Source of the DNA: JBGNFV01 sp049645705 | GTDB taxonomy: Bacteria > Bacteroidota > Bacteroidia > Cytophagales > Cyclobacteriaceae | Assembly (NCBI GenBank): GCA_049645705.1 | Contig: JBARUK010000012.1 | Coordinates: forward strand, 1-64,000 | Direction of reading: 5' to 3' | Length of the DNA stretch: 64,000 nt | Shown here: piece after piece, positions 50,272 to 59,129 of the stretch | How positions within the stretch are numbered: position 1 is the first letter of the stretch | Layout of the letters: every line of letters starts with the position of its first letter | The notes under the pieces: model-generated | The model's database searches: none | Seen by the model: only the letters and a program-made list of their open reading frames with translations | What the model was told of the DNA's origin: nothing | Made by a program: the position numbers and the translations under genes

Positions 50272-51057
50272 TTATTCTATATCGTCGAAGAATGAGCCCT
50301 TACCTTTTTCCTTTTTCTCCTCGGCAGAAGGGTTTACCTCCTCCGTCTGGTAGCTGTCCGACCCGGTGTAAGTAGCTTCAGGGTCTGTTGTCTGGTGCTG
50401 CTCTGTGGCGGGCTGCTCGTCCTGGCGTGTGGCAGAGTGTGCGGTCTGCTCCATCTCTTCTTTTTCAAAGGACAGTTTGGCCAGGTTCTCACGCTGACTG
50501 TGCCGTGCCAGGCCTATTCTTTCCTCCAGGTTAAATTCCTTGCGGTTGTTCTTTGCCTTTTCCACGCGCTCTATGGTCTGTTCAGACAGGTGGCGCAGCT
50601 CGCTCAGCAGTGTGTCGCGGTAGTCCTCCAGCCTGTGGCACTGGTCCTGCAGGTGGCGGGCCTCATCTTCCATATGCTCCAGCAGTTGGCGGCTTTTCAC
50701 TTCTGCTTCCTCCATTATACTGCGGGCGCGGCCTTTGGCATCATTCAGCAGGCCGTCGGCCTTCATCTGTGTTTCCCTCAGGTGCAGCTCCGCCGTTTTG
50801 TTGGCCTGCTCTATCATGTTTTGCCCCGTGTCCTCGGCTGTTTTCAGCGTTTTAAACAGAGAGCTCTCCACCTCGCGCAGCTTGTCCACTTCCTCCCGGC
50901 TGCTTTCCAGCTTTATACGCATTTCCTTATGCTCATCTACAAGGCGCTCCCACTCCTGCGAGAGCGTCAGGAGAAAAGCATTTACCTCGTCCTTATCGTA
51001 TCCGCGAAAAATCTTTTCGAAGGTCTTCTGGCGAATTTCTAGAGGTGTTATCTTCAT
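50272..51057 (-). CDS. DivIVA-domain coiled-coil protein
   Basis: This 261-residue protein begins MKITPLEIRQKTFEKIFRGYDKDEVNAFL, the DivIVA N-terminal signature (given here as MKITPLEIRQ and GYDKDEVNAFL). A long heptad-rich coil (residues about 30-200) and an acidic low-complexity C-terminus follow. DivIVA proteins recognise curved membrane in Gram-positives; in Bacteroidota the role is unknown. It is probably co-transcribed with folB and the WD40 gene. Confidence 0.9.
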   Translation of the reverse strand: MKITPLEIRQKTFEKIFRGYDKDEVNAFLLTLSQEWERLVDEHKEMRIKLESSREEVDKLREVESSLFKTLKTAEDTGQNMIEQANKTAELHLRETQMKADGLLNDAKGRARSIMEEAEVKSRQLLEHMEDEARHLQDQCHRLEDYRDTLLSELRHLSEQTIERVEKAKNNRKEFNLEERIGLARHSQRENLAKLSFEKEEMEQTAHSATRQDEQPATEQHQTTDPEATYTGSDSYQTEEVNPSAEEKKEKGKGSFFDDIE

Positions 51058-51059
51058 TT

Positions 51060-51983
51060 TCAGTCGTTAAATTCAATGTCCCACACCGAAATGGTGCGAT
51101 CGTCACTACACGAGACCAGGCTATCATCCAGTCCCGCCCACAGCAGCTTATTTACCGAAGTACCATGGCCTGCATGCCGTGCCTTGTCTATTACCTTGAG
51201 CAGGCGAAAAGCCTCCGCATCCCATATCTTAATGGACTTATCCATACTACAGGTCACAAAGTGGCGGCCGTCCGGGCTGTAGGTAATATTATTAATAGCA
51301 TACATATGAGCTACAATACTGTCTGCCAGCTCATAGTTCCGGGCCGTGTCCCATACCTTCAGGCGGGCATCGCGGCTGCCACTCAGCAGATAACGGTAAT
51401 CGGGCGAGTAGCGTACGGTAAACACACTATTTGTATGCCCTTCTATCTTCCTTACTACCTCCGCCGTCTTCAGGTCTGTTATCCTGATACTGTGGTCACT
51501 AAAGCCCGCCGCCAGCTCATTCCGCTCCGGGTTCACAGCCAGTGTACGGCAGCTTTTGTCAGACAGTTGCAGCTTTTTTACCACGCGCAGCTCATCCAGG
51601 TCTATCATCGTGATGGTACCGTCGCCTGTGGCCGCATACAGCGTACTGCCGTGCGAGGTCAGGTCAAAGATGGCCGCTTCCGTAAACTTCAGGCTGCCGG
51701 TTTCCTTCCGCTCGGTCAGGTCTACCAGGTGTATACCCTCGAAGTTCTGCCCTATTATCAGCGTATTGCGGTCTGCCCTATGGTGCAGTCCGTATACAGA
51801 GGCAGGCAACTTTGCCAGCAGTTTGCCGTTTTCAGGGTCGGTAAGGTCCCACTCCGCCACCAGGCCGTCACCTCCACCGGAGTAGAAGTGCCGCCCGTCA
51901 GAGCCTGCTTCCAGCGAGTATATGCTGTCGCGATGGCCGGTAAGCGTTCGTCGTTTCGCTACAGTAAGAGGGTTACGGGGCAT
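51060..51983 (-). CDS. WD40 repeat beta-propeller protein
   Basis: This 307-residue protein has about seven repeat blades, with GH...D endings such as GHRDSIYSLEAGSDG, WDTARNYEL, IKIWDAEAFRLL and a final ISVWDIEFND closing the propeller. There is no signal peptide, so it is a cytosolic scaffold. Its stop is 2 bp from the start of the DivIVA-like gene. Partner unknown. Confidence 0.92.
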   Translation of the reverse strand: MPRNPLTVAKRRTLTGHRDSIYSLEAGSDGRHFYSGGGDGLVAEWDLTDPENGKLLAKLPASVYGLHHRADRNTLIIGQNFEGIHLVDLTERKETGSLKFTEAAIFDLTSHGSTLYAATGDGTITMIDLDELRVVKKLQLSDKSCRTLAVNPERNELAAGFSDHSIRITDLKTAEVVRKIEGHTNSVFTVRYSPDYRYLLSGSRDARLKVWDTARNYELADSIVAHMYAINNITYSPDGRHFVTCSMDKSIKIWDAEAFRLLKVIDKARHAGHGTSVNKLLWAGLDDSLVSCSDDRTISVWDIEFND

Positions 51984-52075
51984 TTGCTGACCTTCTTTTG
52001 CGTTTGTTTAATATAAAAATAGCATTTTACACCGGCAAAAGCGCCGGGCGGATACTTCTCTGATAAAAATAGGCT

Positions 52076-52711
52076 ATGCCACTTTCAAAAATAGAAAATA
52101 TAACCGGAAATATATGGAAAGGTCACTGGCACCTGGCAGAAAGCGCTGAAAAGCTTCAGCAGATGATGGAAGCGCAGGACCTTCCCGCCGCCGGGGGCCT
52201 CTCTATAGCTCATCCGCGCCGCCGGGCCGAGTGGATGGCGGGCCGCCTGCTGCTGGCTGCCCTGCTGAGTGAAGCGGGCGAAGTACCCGAGCCGCCGGAA
52301 AAGGATACTTACGGAAAACCTTACTTTCGCCGGGCGCCCTGGCAACCCGCCCTTTCTCACCGCCACCCCTGGGTGGTGGGCATGCTGCACACACAGGAGG
52401 CCGCTGGCATAGATATCGAAAAGCCCGATGAGAAACTCAGGCGCCTGTCGCACAAGTTCTTATGTGACCCTGAGAGGGACGACGCGGCCGATGACCCGGA
52501 GGCCCTCTGCATATACTGGGCGGCTAAGGAGGCATTGTACAAGATGTACGGAAAAAAAGGCGTGATATTTCGCGATCAGCTGCACATAGAACCTTTTCAG
52601 AGAGGGGAGAGGGGCGTCATTACCGGTCATATCCGTATGCCGGATATGGAACGAACGGTTACCATGCACTTTGAGAGACTGGATGAACTTTTCTTAGTTC
52701 ATAACGTGTAA
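52076..52711 (+). CDS. 4'-phosphopantetheinyl transferase (Sfp type)
   Basis: This 211-residue Sfp-type PPTase has the metal-ligand motif GIDIEKPDEK and the YWAAKEALYKMYGKKG (WxxKEAxxK) signature near residue 145. These enzymes transfer phosphopantetheine from CoA to acyl or peptidyl carrier proteins. The neighbouring genes do not identify its carrier. It diverges from the WD40 gene. Confidence 0.92.
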   Translation: MPLSKIENITGNIWKGHWHLAESAEKLQQMMEAQDLPAAGGLSIAHPRRRAEWMAGRLLLAALLSEAGEVPEPPEKDTYGKPYFRRAPWQPALSHRHPWVVGMLHTQEAAGIDIEKPDEKLRRLSHKFLCDPERDDAADDPEALCIYWAAKEALYKMYGKKGVIFRDQLHIEPFQRGERGVITGHIRMPDMERTVTMHFERLDELFLVHNV

Positions 52712-52800
52712 TTAGATGGGTGAACTTACATTCACACTGGCTGCTAAGGAACTGATCCTTATTTATTTTTTATATATTTTCAGGAAAGTGGCCTTCCAAT

Positions 52801-53394
52801 ATGAAAGCAATAACCATCATATTTCTCGGTCTTCTTGCCCTGGTCGGGGCTACAGATAAGACCCAGGTAATACCCGATTTTGCCCTCAAAGACGCGCGTA
52901 CGCAGCAGGAGGTAAGATTGGCCGACTACAATAGTGCCAAGGGCATTGTTGTCATATTTACCAGCAACTACTGCCCGTACTCCAAGCTGTACGAGGGACG
53001 TATAAAGAGTCTCTCTAATACGTATAGCGGCAAGGGCATTCAGTTTCTCCTGATAAACCCAAATTCGGGTATCAATAATGACCATGAATCTATGAGCGAG
53101 ATGGCCCGCAAGGCGCGCGAGGAAAACTACAGTTTTCCTTATCTGGCCGATGCCTCTCAGCAGGCCGTCCAGCAGCTCGGTGCACAAAAGACCCCCGAAG
53201 CTTTTCTGCTGGTACGCCAGGGCAAGGGCTACCGCGTCGTATACTCAGGTGCCATAGACGATAACCCGCAGGTGGAGCAGGATGTGGACAACGCCTACCT
53301 GGCCACTGCTATCGATGCTCTGCTTGCCAGCAACACCTCAGGCATATCTACCCAGCGCCCCACAGGCTGCATGATCAAGAAGAAGCGCCAGTAA
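52801..53394 (+). CDS. exported thioredoxin-like protein with CxxS site
   Basis: This 197-residue protein has an N-terminal signal peptide (KAITIIFLGLLALVGA) and a redoxin domain (PDFALKDARTQQEVRLADYN, then IFTSNYCPYSKLYEG). The active site reads CPYS, so the resolving Cys is Ser. It is expected in the periplasm. A single-Cys site suggests a mixed-disulfide or peroxidase role, not a reductase. Cys near the end (TGCMIKKKRQ) could substitute as a partner. Confidence 0.85.
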   Translation: MKAITIIFLGLLALVGATDKTQVIPDFALKDARTQQEVRLADYNSAKGIVVIFTSNYCPYSKLYEGRIKSLSNTYSGKGIQFLLINPNSGINNDHESMSEMARKAREENYSFPYLADASQQAVQQLGAQKTPEAFLLVRQGKGYRVVYSGAIDDNPQVEQDVDNAYLATAIDALLASNTSGISTQRPTGCMIKKKRQ

Positions 53395-53419
53395 CAAGAA
53401 CTTTGAAATGCGATACGAA

Positions 53420-53459
53420 ACCGTCCGTTTGCCTTCCGGCAGCCGGGCGGTTTTTTTTT
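53420..53459 (+). terminator. Rho-independent terminator
   Basis: ACCGTCCG (53420-53427) pairs with CGGGCGGT (53444-53451) through one G-U pair; nine T follow. It lies 25 nt past the redoxin gene stop and just before the tandem repeat. Confidence 0.85.
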
Positions 53460-53488
53460 GGTCCGAACGGTCACATGAGCCATTTATG

Positions 53489-54205
53489 TCGTACCTACGG
53501 CACTTGGATTTGCGTGTGGAATCTGACAGGCTACCGAGATGTCGCCCATACAGGGTTGGATTTTAAGGATCGGCACCATCAACTAACCACCCTATTCAAA
53601 AAATTATCAATTCCCCTTCACCCTTTATAAAAATTGACAATTAACCATTAACAATTGCTCATCCACCCTATTCAAAAAATTATCCATTATCAATTCCCTC
53701 ATCCATTGAATACGTTCGGCGCGTTTAATGGTATCGTACCTACGGCACTTGGATTTGCGTGCACAATCTGACAGGCTACCGAGATGTCGCCCATACAGGG
53801 TTAGATTTTAAGGATCGGCACCATCAACTAACCACCCTATTCAAAAATTATCAACTCCCTTCATTCACCCTTTATAAAAATTGACAATTAACCATTAACA
53901 ATTGCTCATCCACCCTATTCAAAAAATTATCCATTATCAATTCCCTCATCCATTGAATACGTTCGGCGCGTTTATGGTATCGTACCTACGGCACTTGGAT
54001 TTGCGTGTGGAATCTGACAGGCTACCGAGATGTCGCCCATACAGGGCTGGATTTTAAGGATTGGCACCATCAACTAACCACCCTATTCAAAAAATTATGA
54101 ATTCCCCTTCATCCTCCCTTTATAAAAATTGACAATTAACCATTAACAATTGCTCATCCACCCTATTCAAAAAATTATCAATTATCAATTATCCATTCCC
54201 TCTAC
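53489..54205. repeat. three tandem copies of a unit of about 245 bp
   Basis: TCGTACCTACGGCACTTGG begins copies at 53489, 53734 and 53980 (periods 245 and 246). Each carries CTACCGAGATGTCGCCC, GGATCGGCACCATCAACTAA, an AT-rich TTGACAATTAACCATTAAC section and ATTGAATACGTTCGGCGCG. Short motifs (CACCCTATTCAAAAA) repeat inside the unit. Copies differ by scattered substitutions. There is no ORF across the array. It runs to the murI stop. Confidence 0.9.
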
Positions 54206-55017
54206 TCCCAGAGTTTATGCTTTTGCAGGCGGACTTCTTTGCCGAAGAAGAGGCGGGTGCTATGCTCGAAGTTGTCCGTGTAGTCCGAGACCATGAAGGT
54301 ATGGGCAGGTGGCTCCGTGGGGCGGGCCAGCAGGTTATTATACTCCAGGTAGCCACGCAGCGCGCGGGCCACTATCTCGCTGCTGTCCAGTACCGCTACC
54401 TCGTCCTTGTAGTAGGCAGATACCTCTTTTTTGATCAGCGGGTAGTGCGTGCAGCCGAGGATGATGGCTTCTATGCCCTGCAGGGTGTCTTCGCCCAGGT
54501 ACGTATCTATTATCTGTCGGCTTATTTTATTGTGCAGGAAGCCCTCCTCTATCATCGGCACCAGCAGTGGCGTGGCCAGTGCGCGCAGGTCTATGCCTTC
54601 TTCCAGTGCTTCTATCTTGCGCTGGTAGGTCTGGCTGGCTATCGTCTGCTTAGTAGCGATAAGGCCTATGCGCTTTTGCGCGAAGTGCTCGCGGGCATGG
54701 TCTACCACCGGGTCTATTACGTTAAACACCCGTGCCCTGCTCCCCGTGTATTCCTTTACCAGGTCATAGGCAGCGGCAGATGCCGTGTTGCAGGCTATGA
54801 GGATCACCTTACAGCCTGCCTGCAGCAGTACGTCTGTGATCTTGACAGAGTAGGCCTGTATGGCGGCCAGCGACTTGTCACCATAGGGCAGGTGGGCCGT
54901 ATCACCGAAGTAGACGAGCCGCTCGTCCGGCAGCAGTTTATTGACGGCGTGGGCCACTGTGAGGCCACCAACGCCACTATCAAACAGTCCTATGGGAGAT
55001 TTAGAGGTCACCGACAT
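54202..55017 (-). CDS. murI: glutamate racemase
   Basis: MurI makes D-glutamate for peptidoglycan. Motifs: PIGLFDSGVGGLTV, VYFGDTAHLPYG, LIACNTASAAAYD with the first catalytic Cys, and ILGCTHYPLIKKE with the second. The frame opens at 55065 but the ATG at 55017 (MSVTSKSP) gives the right N-terminus. Length 271 is normal. The tandem repeat ends at its stop. Confidence 0.96.
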   Translation of the reverse strand: MSVTSKSPIGLFDSGVGGLTVAHAVNKLLPDERLVYFGDTAHLPYGDKSLAAIQAYSVKITDVLLQAGCKVILIACNTASAAAYDLVKEYTGSRARVFNVIDPVVDHAREHFAQKRIGLIATKQTIASQTYQRKIEALEEGIDLRALATPLLVPMIEEGFLHNKISRQIIDTYLGEDTLQGIEAIILGCTHYPLIKKEVSAYYKDEVAVLDSSEIVARALRGYLEYNNLLARPTEPPAHTFMVSDYTDNFEHSTRLFFGKEVRLQKHKLWE

Positions 55018-55169
55018 GCCGCAAATATGTGCAATTAATCGTTTCTTTCCCCTAAAGGAAACCATAAAATTGGTATAGGTACCGTACTAGCTATCAGGGT
55101 TATTGTATAGGACTCTGGTAAGTCTGGGTTTACTATTTTTTATCAAAAAGTGGTTAAGATCTATTTTGT

Positions 55170-55310
55170 AGAGAAAAAATTATATAAATTGCGCCATCGA
55201 TTAATAATTTTACAATCAGCTATTCATAGCTCAACCTATATCAAGAAGGTTATGAAACTTTGCTGAAATACGGAAGGCCACCAGCTACGTAGCTGGTGGC
55301 CTTTTTTATA
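55170..55310 (+). ncRNA. candidate small RNA ending in a strong terminator
   Basis: The gap between murI and the lipoprotein gene has no plus-strand gene, but a 13-bp hairpin AAGGCCACCAGCT (55274-55286) / AGCTGGTGGCCTT (55291-55303) with T6 lies inside it. A near-consensus TATTTTG at about 55163 could be a promoter. A product of about 140 nt would contain only a four-codon ORF (ATGAAACTTTGCTGA). No homology to a known RNA is apparent. Confidence 0.3.
55274..55307 (+). terminator. Rho-independent terminator
   Basis: This is a perfect 13-bp stem with loop ACGT followed by T6 on the plus strand. The minus side lacks a T run, so it does not serve the lipoprotein gene at 55351. Confidence 0.85.
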
Positions 55311-55350
55311 CACCTGTATTCAATCCGGAGCCCGTAGAGCGACCCGTTAG

Positions 55351-55704
55351 TTACGGATAGTTCTTATACACCAGTCGTTTGTTAGTCGCCTCTTCATCAA
55401 AATCAGGGCAGGTGTTCAGCCCCAACAGACCGCCCCATTCGCATATCGTGTTACCACTGCAGTCTTTAGCTACCGTAATCACATCTGCACAGCCATTACA
55501 CTCATTTACCACAAAGACGGTCTCACCCTTGTATTCATAAGCGTAAATGTCTACTTCCACAGACTTGCTCTTATTTGCCTCCACCAGTTCGTATAGCCAG
55601 GGGATCTCCTTTACGGGGTTCGATACATTATTGCAGTACTCGTCTTTGTCAGAGCAGGCCAGCAGCATCGCGGGCAGCGCCAGTGTCATTAGTAGTCGTT
55701 TCAT
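55351..55704 (-). CDS. small cysteine-rich lipoprotein
   Basis: This 117-residue protein has a signal peptide and lipobox (ALPAMLLACSDK). After the lipid Cys it has CNN, VVNECNGCADV, DCSGNTICEWGG and NTCPDF, so disulfides are likely. It resembles a Bacteroidota family known as DUF6970 (from memory). The frame has ATGs at 55719 and 55704; the second directly precedes the signal peptide. Confidence 0.75.
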   Translation of the reverse strand: MKRLLMTLALPAMLLACSDKDEYCNNVSNPVKEIPWLYELVEANKSKSVEVDIYAYEYKGETVFVVNECNGCADVITVAKDCSGNTICEWGGLLGLNTCPDFDEEATNKRLVYKNYP

Positions 55705-56362
55705 ACATATTCTCTTCATGTTTAGTGATCAGGTACAGCCTGTACTGGGCCTTATAGTATAACGACATGCCAACACTGTACTAACCTATACGGCCGGAGA
55801 TTATTTTTTTCGCCGGGCGTATCCTGCCAGGTGAGTTACCCCGGGAGCTACCTCGTTGGGATAAACTGGAAACAGAAGGGGCATGACGGCTATGGCCCGG
55901 AGGGCGGGGAATTAGCGTGCGGCCTGTCTTTACCAATTCTTTAAAACCAGGCATAGCGTCATGCCAGTAGGTTTAACCGTATTTTACTTGATCCGGTCAG
56001 CTATTCATTTCCTGTATGTCAATAGTCCTTTTGTAGCCAGACACTTACCTGTTTCCCTAAAACAAGGCTAATACCCGCGTGAGGTCTGTCTTTCGGCCAA
56101 TAATGGGAAAAGGACAACAGGAGACTACACCTTATTACATTTAATTTAACTAGACATATTGGGCCAGTCGGGGGCATAAGGGCCGTTTTAGTAGATTAGC
56201 GCTGTAAGTCTGTATAATAAGCCTTGCTGTGGCCGCGGCGGACTTACTGCGGAGGGGACACTAACATATGGCCTCTGCCAAACCTATTACTATCTGCCCG
56301 CAGGAGGAATGAGTCCTTTTGCACGGGCAACTCATTTATTTTAAACCACTTAATTTTCGAGG
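55705..56362. other. intergenic, nothing recognised
   Basis: This is a 658-nt stretch without a convincing ORF, terminator or repeat. It lies upstream of the large lipoprotein gene and probably holds that gene's promoter, which I could not place. Confidence 0.35.
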
Positions 56363-58024
56363 ATGATTTCTATCTATAAGATCCCTTCAGTAGCCGCCCT
56401 TGTGGCTTTGGCCCTGGCGGGACTGCTGGCATTTTCCTGTCAGAGTACGGGCTCCGAATCAGAGGAGGCCGGAAGTACACCGGCCCGGTCGGATTGTGAT
56501 AACTGTGACCTGGTACCGGCAGATGCTGTCTCGCTGGTAAGCGACAGTAACTACCCCGTTTCGGCCAATACGCTGGATAGCTGGGTGGCAGAGCGCAACG
56601 GTCCGGAGATACGGACTCACGGCTGGTACCTCTTCGAAAAACTGATGTACGCACCTGACGGTGATGATGTATGGACCTGGCGCACGTGGCCTACTGCTAC
56701 CCAGGCCTTTGCCTCAGGCAGCAGCCATGCCAACCTGGGTGAGGAGAGCCGGGAGGCTACAGAGATCACTGATAACTACATGAGCAGCGGCACCCACGCC
56801 CAGGAGGAGAACTTCCTGGCCGTGACAGATGTAGCCGGTGACACCATAGCCGATGTATCCGGTGTGTCCTACGCCATTCCACCAGCAGTGTGCGACTCCC
56901 TCGGGGCGGCCCCGGGCTGTACCATAGATGGCGACGGATGCCACTGGCAGGACAACGGCGACATCATGGTAGCAGGCGTGATCTACAACAAACCTGCCTA
57001 TGACCATATCCGCGATGAGGGTATCTACGACTGGGACAACCTGGCCTCTATCTGGAACGACGCCATGAACCGGCAGGGCAGCCGGGGCGGTATCGCTGAG
57101 TTTCCGTCAACGTCCGTAGTGCTGAAGCCGATGCTCTGGCCCGTAAAGCAGTCAGAGTCTTCGACCCTGCCCGTCTTTGACCTGGACTGCTACGACGGTA
57201 CCGGGAACTGCGACGAGGCGGCCAGCGGCCAGCACATCTATGCAGGCTATGAGAACCAGGACATCTGGAAGAACGCCGTAGCCGTGACTACGAATGCCGA
57301 CAGTGCAGGGCAAACCAAAAGCCGCTCTACCTACCTGCATTTTGCTACGCTCAACGGTGAGGCCATCGGCCCTAATACATACAGTGACATTGCCTATCAT
57401 CACGTAGATGATTTCTACCACTGGCAGGTAACGCAGGAGCAGTGGAACGCCATGGACTGCTCTGACCGTGCGATAGTCAATAAGGCCTTCTACTATGTGT
57501 ACAACAGGGGCTGGGAGCCGGGCGACTACCTGGTGCTGATCGCTATGCACGTAATGACTAAGGAAATGCCGGGCTGGACGCTGCAGTCGTTCTGGTGGAA
57601 CGATACACCCCAGGCAGATGGCAGTAAGTACGCCAAACAGCGTGACAATGTGAGCAACCCTCAGAAGGCAGCCTTCAATAACTACCTGATGGCCTCTACC
57701 TACGGCATGACGGACAAGGACGACCCTACGAAATGGCCGGTGGCCTTTAACCCTTATATAGAGCTGGCGGCCTCGCACCCCATAGAGACCAACTGCCGCA
57801 ACTGCCACCTGCGGGCGGGCTTCCCTTCTGACAACGCGGAGCTGTACAGCCTGGGTGTGGACACCACCGTGGCGGGCCACAACACCGCCGGGTACATACA
57901 GACCCGCAACGGCCATACGCCTACTACCCTGGACACGCTCACCTTCCGGAGTGTCGTGTTCGACTCCCTGGTCATGGTAGACTTCCTGTGGTCTATCTCT
58001 GACAGGGTAAGCCCTAAGGAATAA
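56363..58024 (+). CDS. exported protein with one c-type heme motif
   Basis: This 553-residue protein has a hydrophobic signal (VAALVALALAGLLAFSC, lipobox-like LAFSC) and then a Cys pair CDNC (about 45-48). Near the C-terminus it has CRNCH (478-482), a typical c-type heme attachment site, within NCRNCHLRAGFP. The large middle part is rich in Trp, Tyr and Asp (YDWDNLASIWN, HVDDFYHWQVTQEQWN). I recognise no enzyme family. Expected at the periplasm or outer membrane. A terminator follows directly. Confidence 0.7.
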   Translation: MISIYKIPSVAALVALALAGLLAFSCQSTGSESEEAGSTPARSDCDNCDLVPADAVSLVSDSNYPVSANTLDSWVAERNGPEIRTHGWYLFEKLMYAPDGDDVWTWRTWPTATQAFASGSSHANLGEESREATEITDNYMSSGTHAQEENFLAVTDVAGDTIADVSGVSYAIPPAVCDSLGAAPGCTIDGDGCHWQDNGDIMVAGVIYNKPAYDHIRDEGIYDWDNLASIWNDAMNRQGSRGGIAEFPSTSVVLKPMLWPVKQSESSTLPVFDLDCYDGTGNCDEAASGQHIYAGYENQDIWKNAVAVTTNADSAGQTKSRSTYLHFATLNGEAIGPNTYSDIAYHHVDDFYHWQVTQEQWNAMDCSDRAIVNKAFYYVYNRGWEPGDYLVLIAMHVMTKEMPGWTLQSFWWNDTPQADGSKYAKQRDNVSNPQKAAFNNYLMASTYGMTDKDDPTKWPVAFNPYIELAASHPIETNCRNCHLRAGFPSDNAELYSLGVDTTVAGHNTAGYIQTRNGHTPTTLDTLTFRSVVFDSLVMVDFLWSISDRVSPKE

Positions 58025-58057
58025 TCTTTTTGTTCAGTATATAGGCTATGATAGCTA

Positions 58058-58088
58058 AACCCGGTGCCGTATGCGCCGGGTTTTTTTT
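58058..58088 (+). terminator. Rho-independent terminator
   Basis: AACCCGGTGC (58058-58067) pairs with GCGCCGGGTT (58073-58082) and eight T follow from 58081. It lies 34 nt past the heme-motif protein stop. Confidence 0.88.
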
Positions 58089-58317
58089 ATGCAGAGTTCT
58101 GGCGAAACGACATGTACTGACTGCAACAGACTAATGATGCCTGAAGCACCGACAGCAACGGATGCATGACACAAAAGAAGGAACTGATGCGTGAGACACG
58201 ATAAGAAAGTAATGCGTGAGCCTCCCGTCAAAACGGAGGCGCGAAAGCTTCCGTTCTTTGTGCAGATATTCTGCAGGCCACGCACGCATCTTTTCCGCTG
58301 CCGGTCATGCATACATT

Positions 58318-58629
58318 TTATCCCTGGCCGTGCATAGGTTGCCGCGTCAGGTAATCTGACATAGCCGCATTAAAAGGCGACCGCGCGCCGTTCAGGTTCT
58401 TTTGGTAAAAGGCCCTGCCTGCTTCTGTAGCCAGTTGCGTTTGGGCGTAGGTGACCGCCTCCGAGAAGCGGTCATTTTCCGGTGTCCGCCTTCGCCTGCA
58501 GCCCGCGTCCTGGTTCTTCTGCCGCGGGTAGTAGGCCACCACCGTCTTGTCCTTACTCGTTTTGTACACATAATCGCCCACCCGGCCCGAGGCCCCGTAC
58601 ATCGGGTGGTTCTTTGGTAATACTGCCAT
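58318..58629 (-). CDS. conserved hypothetical protein
   Basis: This 103-residue basic protein starts MAVLPKNHPMYGASG and has GDYVYKTSKDKTVVAYYP, then RFSEAVTYAQTQLATEAGRAFYQKNL and SDYLTRQP. The 'G-x-x-G-x-x-V-Y, QxNxxxxC' layout recurs in a Bacteroidota family of unknown role. The frame opens at 58680; the ATG at 58629 is preferred because the family begins there. It lies at the left edge of the nuclease-rich end. Confidence 0.6.
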   Translation of the reverse strand: MAVLPKNHPMYGASGRVGDYVYKTSKDKTVVAYYPRQKNQDAGCRRRRTPENDRFSEAVTYAQTQLATEAGRAFYQKNLNGARSPFNAAMSDYLTRQPMHGQG

Positions 58630-59129
58630 GTTTTTCTGTTTTGCTTTAGGTTCACCGCAAACATAGGCCTCCCATACCAACCCCCAAACCCTATTTCAAA
58701 ACCAACCTTACCCCCGCCGGTCTTTATAGCCTCTGCACTTGCACGTTTTGCACAAAACCCATAATTTCGAGCCCTCCTCCAGCACCACCCAATCCCGCCT
58801 TTACCAACTATTCTACTGCCATAGCCCACTCGTCTTCCGCTCGTACTCCGCCTTTCCTGTTACCTCCCTATACCTATCCTATAGGTAAAGCAGGGATTTC
58901 CCCTGTTTTAGCCACCCTGCCCGCCTGCCTCTGTAAATTGTATTTTTCTGATGGTAAAAATTTACTGCTACCGGGTGCCCCGTGCTTTCAGGCGGCCCAC
59001 GCTACGTATACAGACGGTTTTGAGATGGGGCAGAATGGTACATGGGGGAGGGGGTCTTTAGGGCTGTCCATTTTTGTGATTGGAGCTTTATAGTGTACAA
59101 ATGTCCCGGATTAAGCTTATGTTCGGGAA
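58630..59129. other. intergenic, no gene seen
   Basis: There is no convincing ORF or RNA. It separates a small hypothetical gene from the HNH gene and has ordinary base composition. Confidence 0.35.

Noticed and set aside
53489..54205. CRISPR array
   Set aside because: Units of about 245 bp are contiguous, with no variable spacers and no cas genes in the window.
54217..55038. 273-codon plus-strand ORF opposite murI
   Set aside because: murI has both catalytic cysteine motifs; the other strand is a high-GC shadow.
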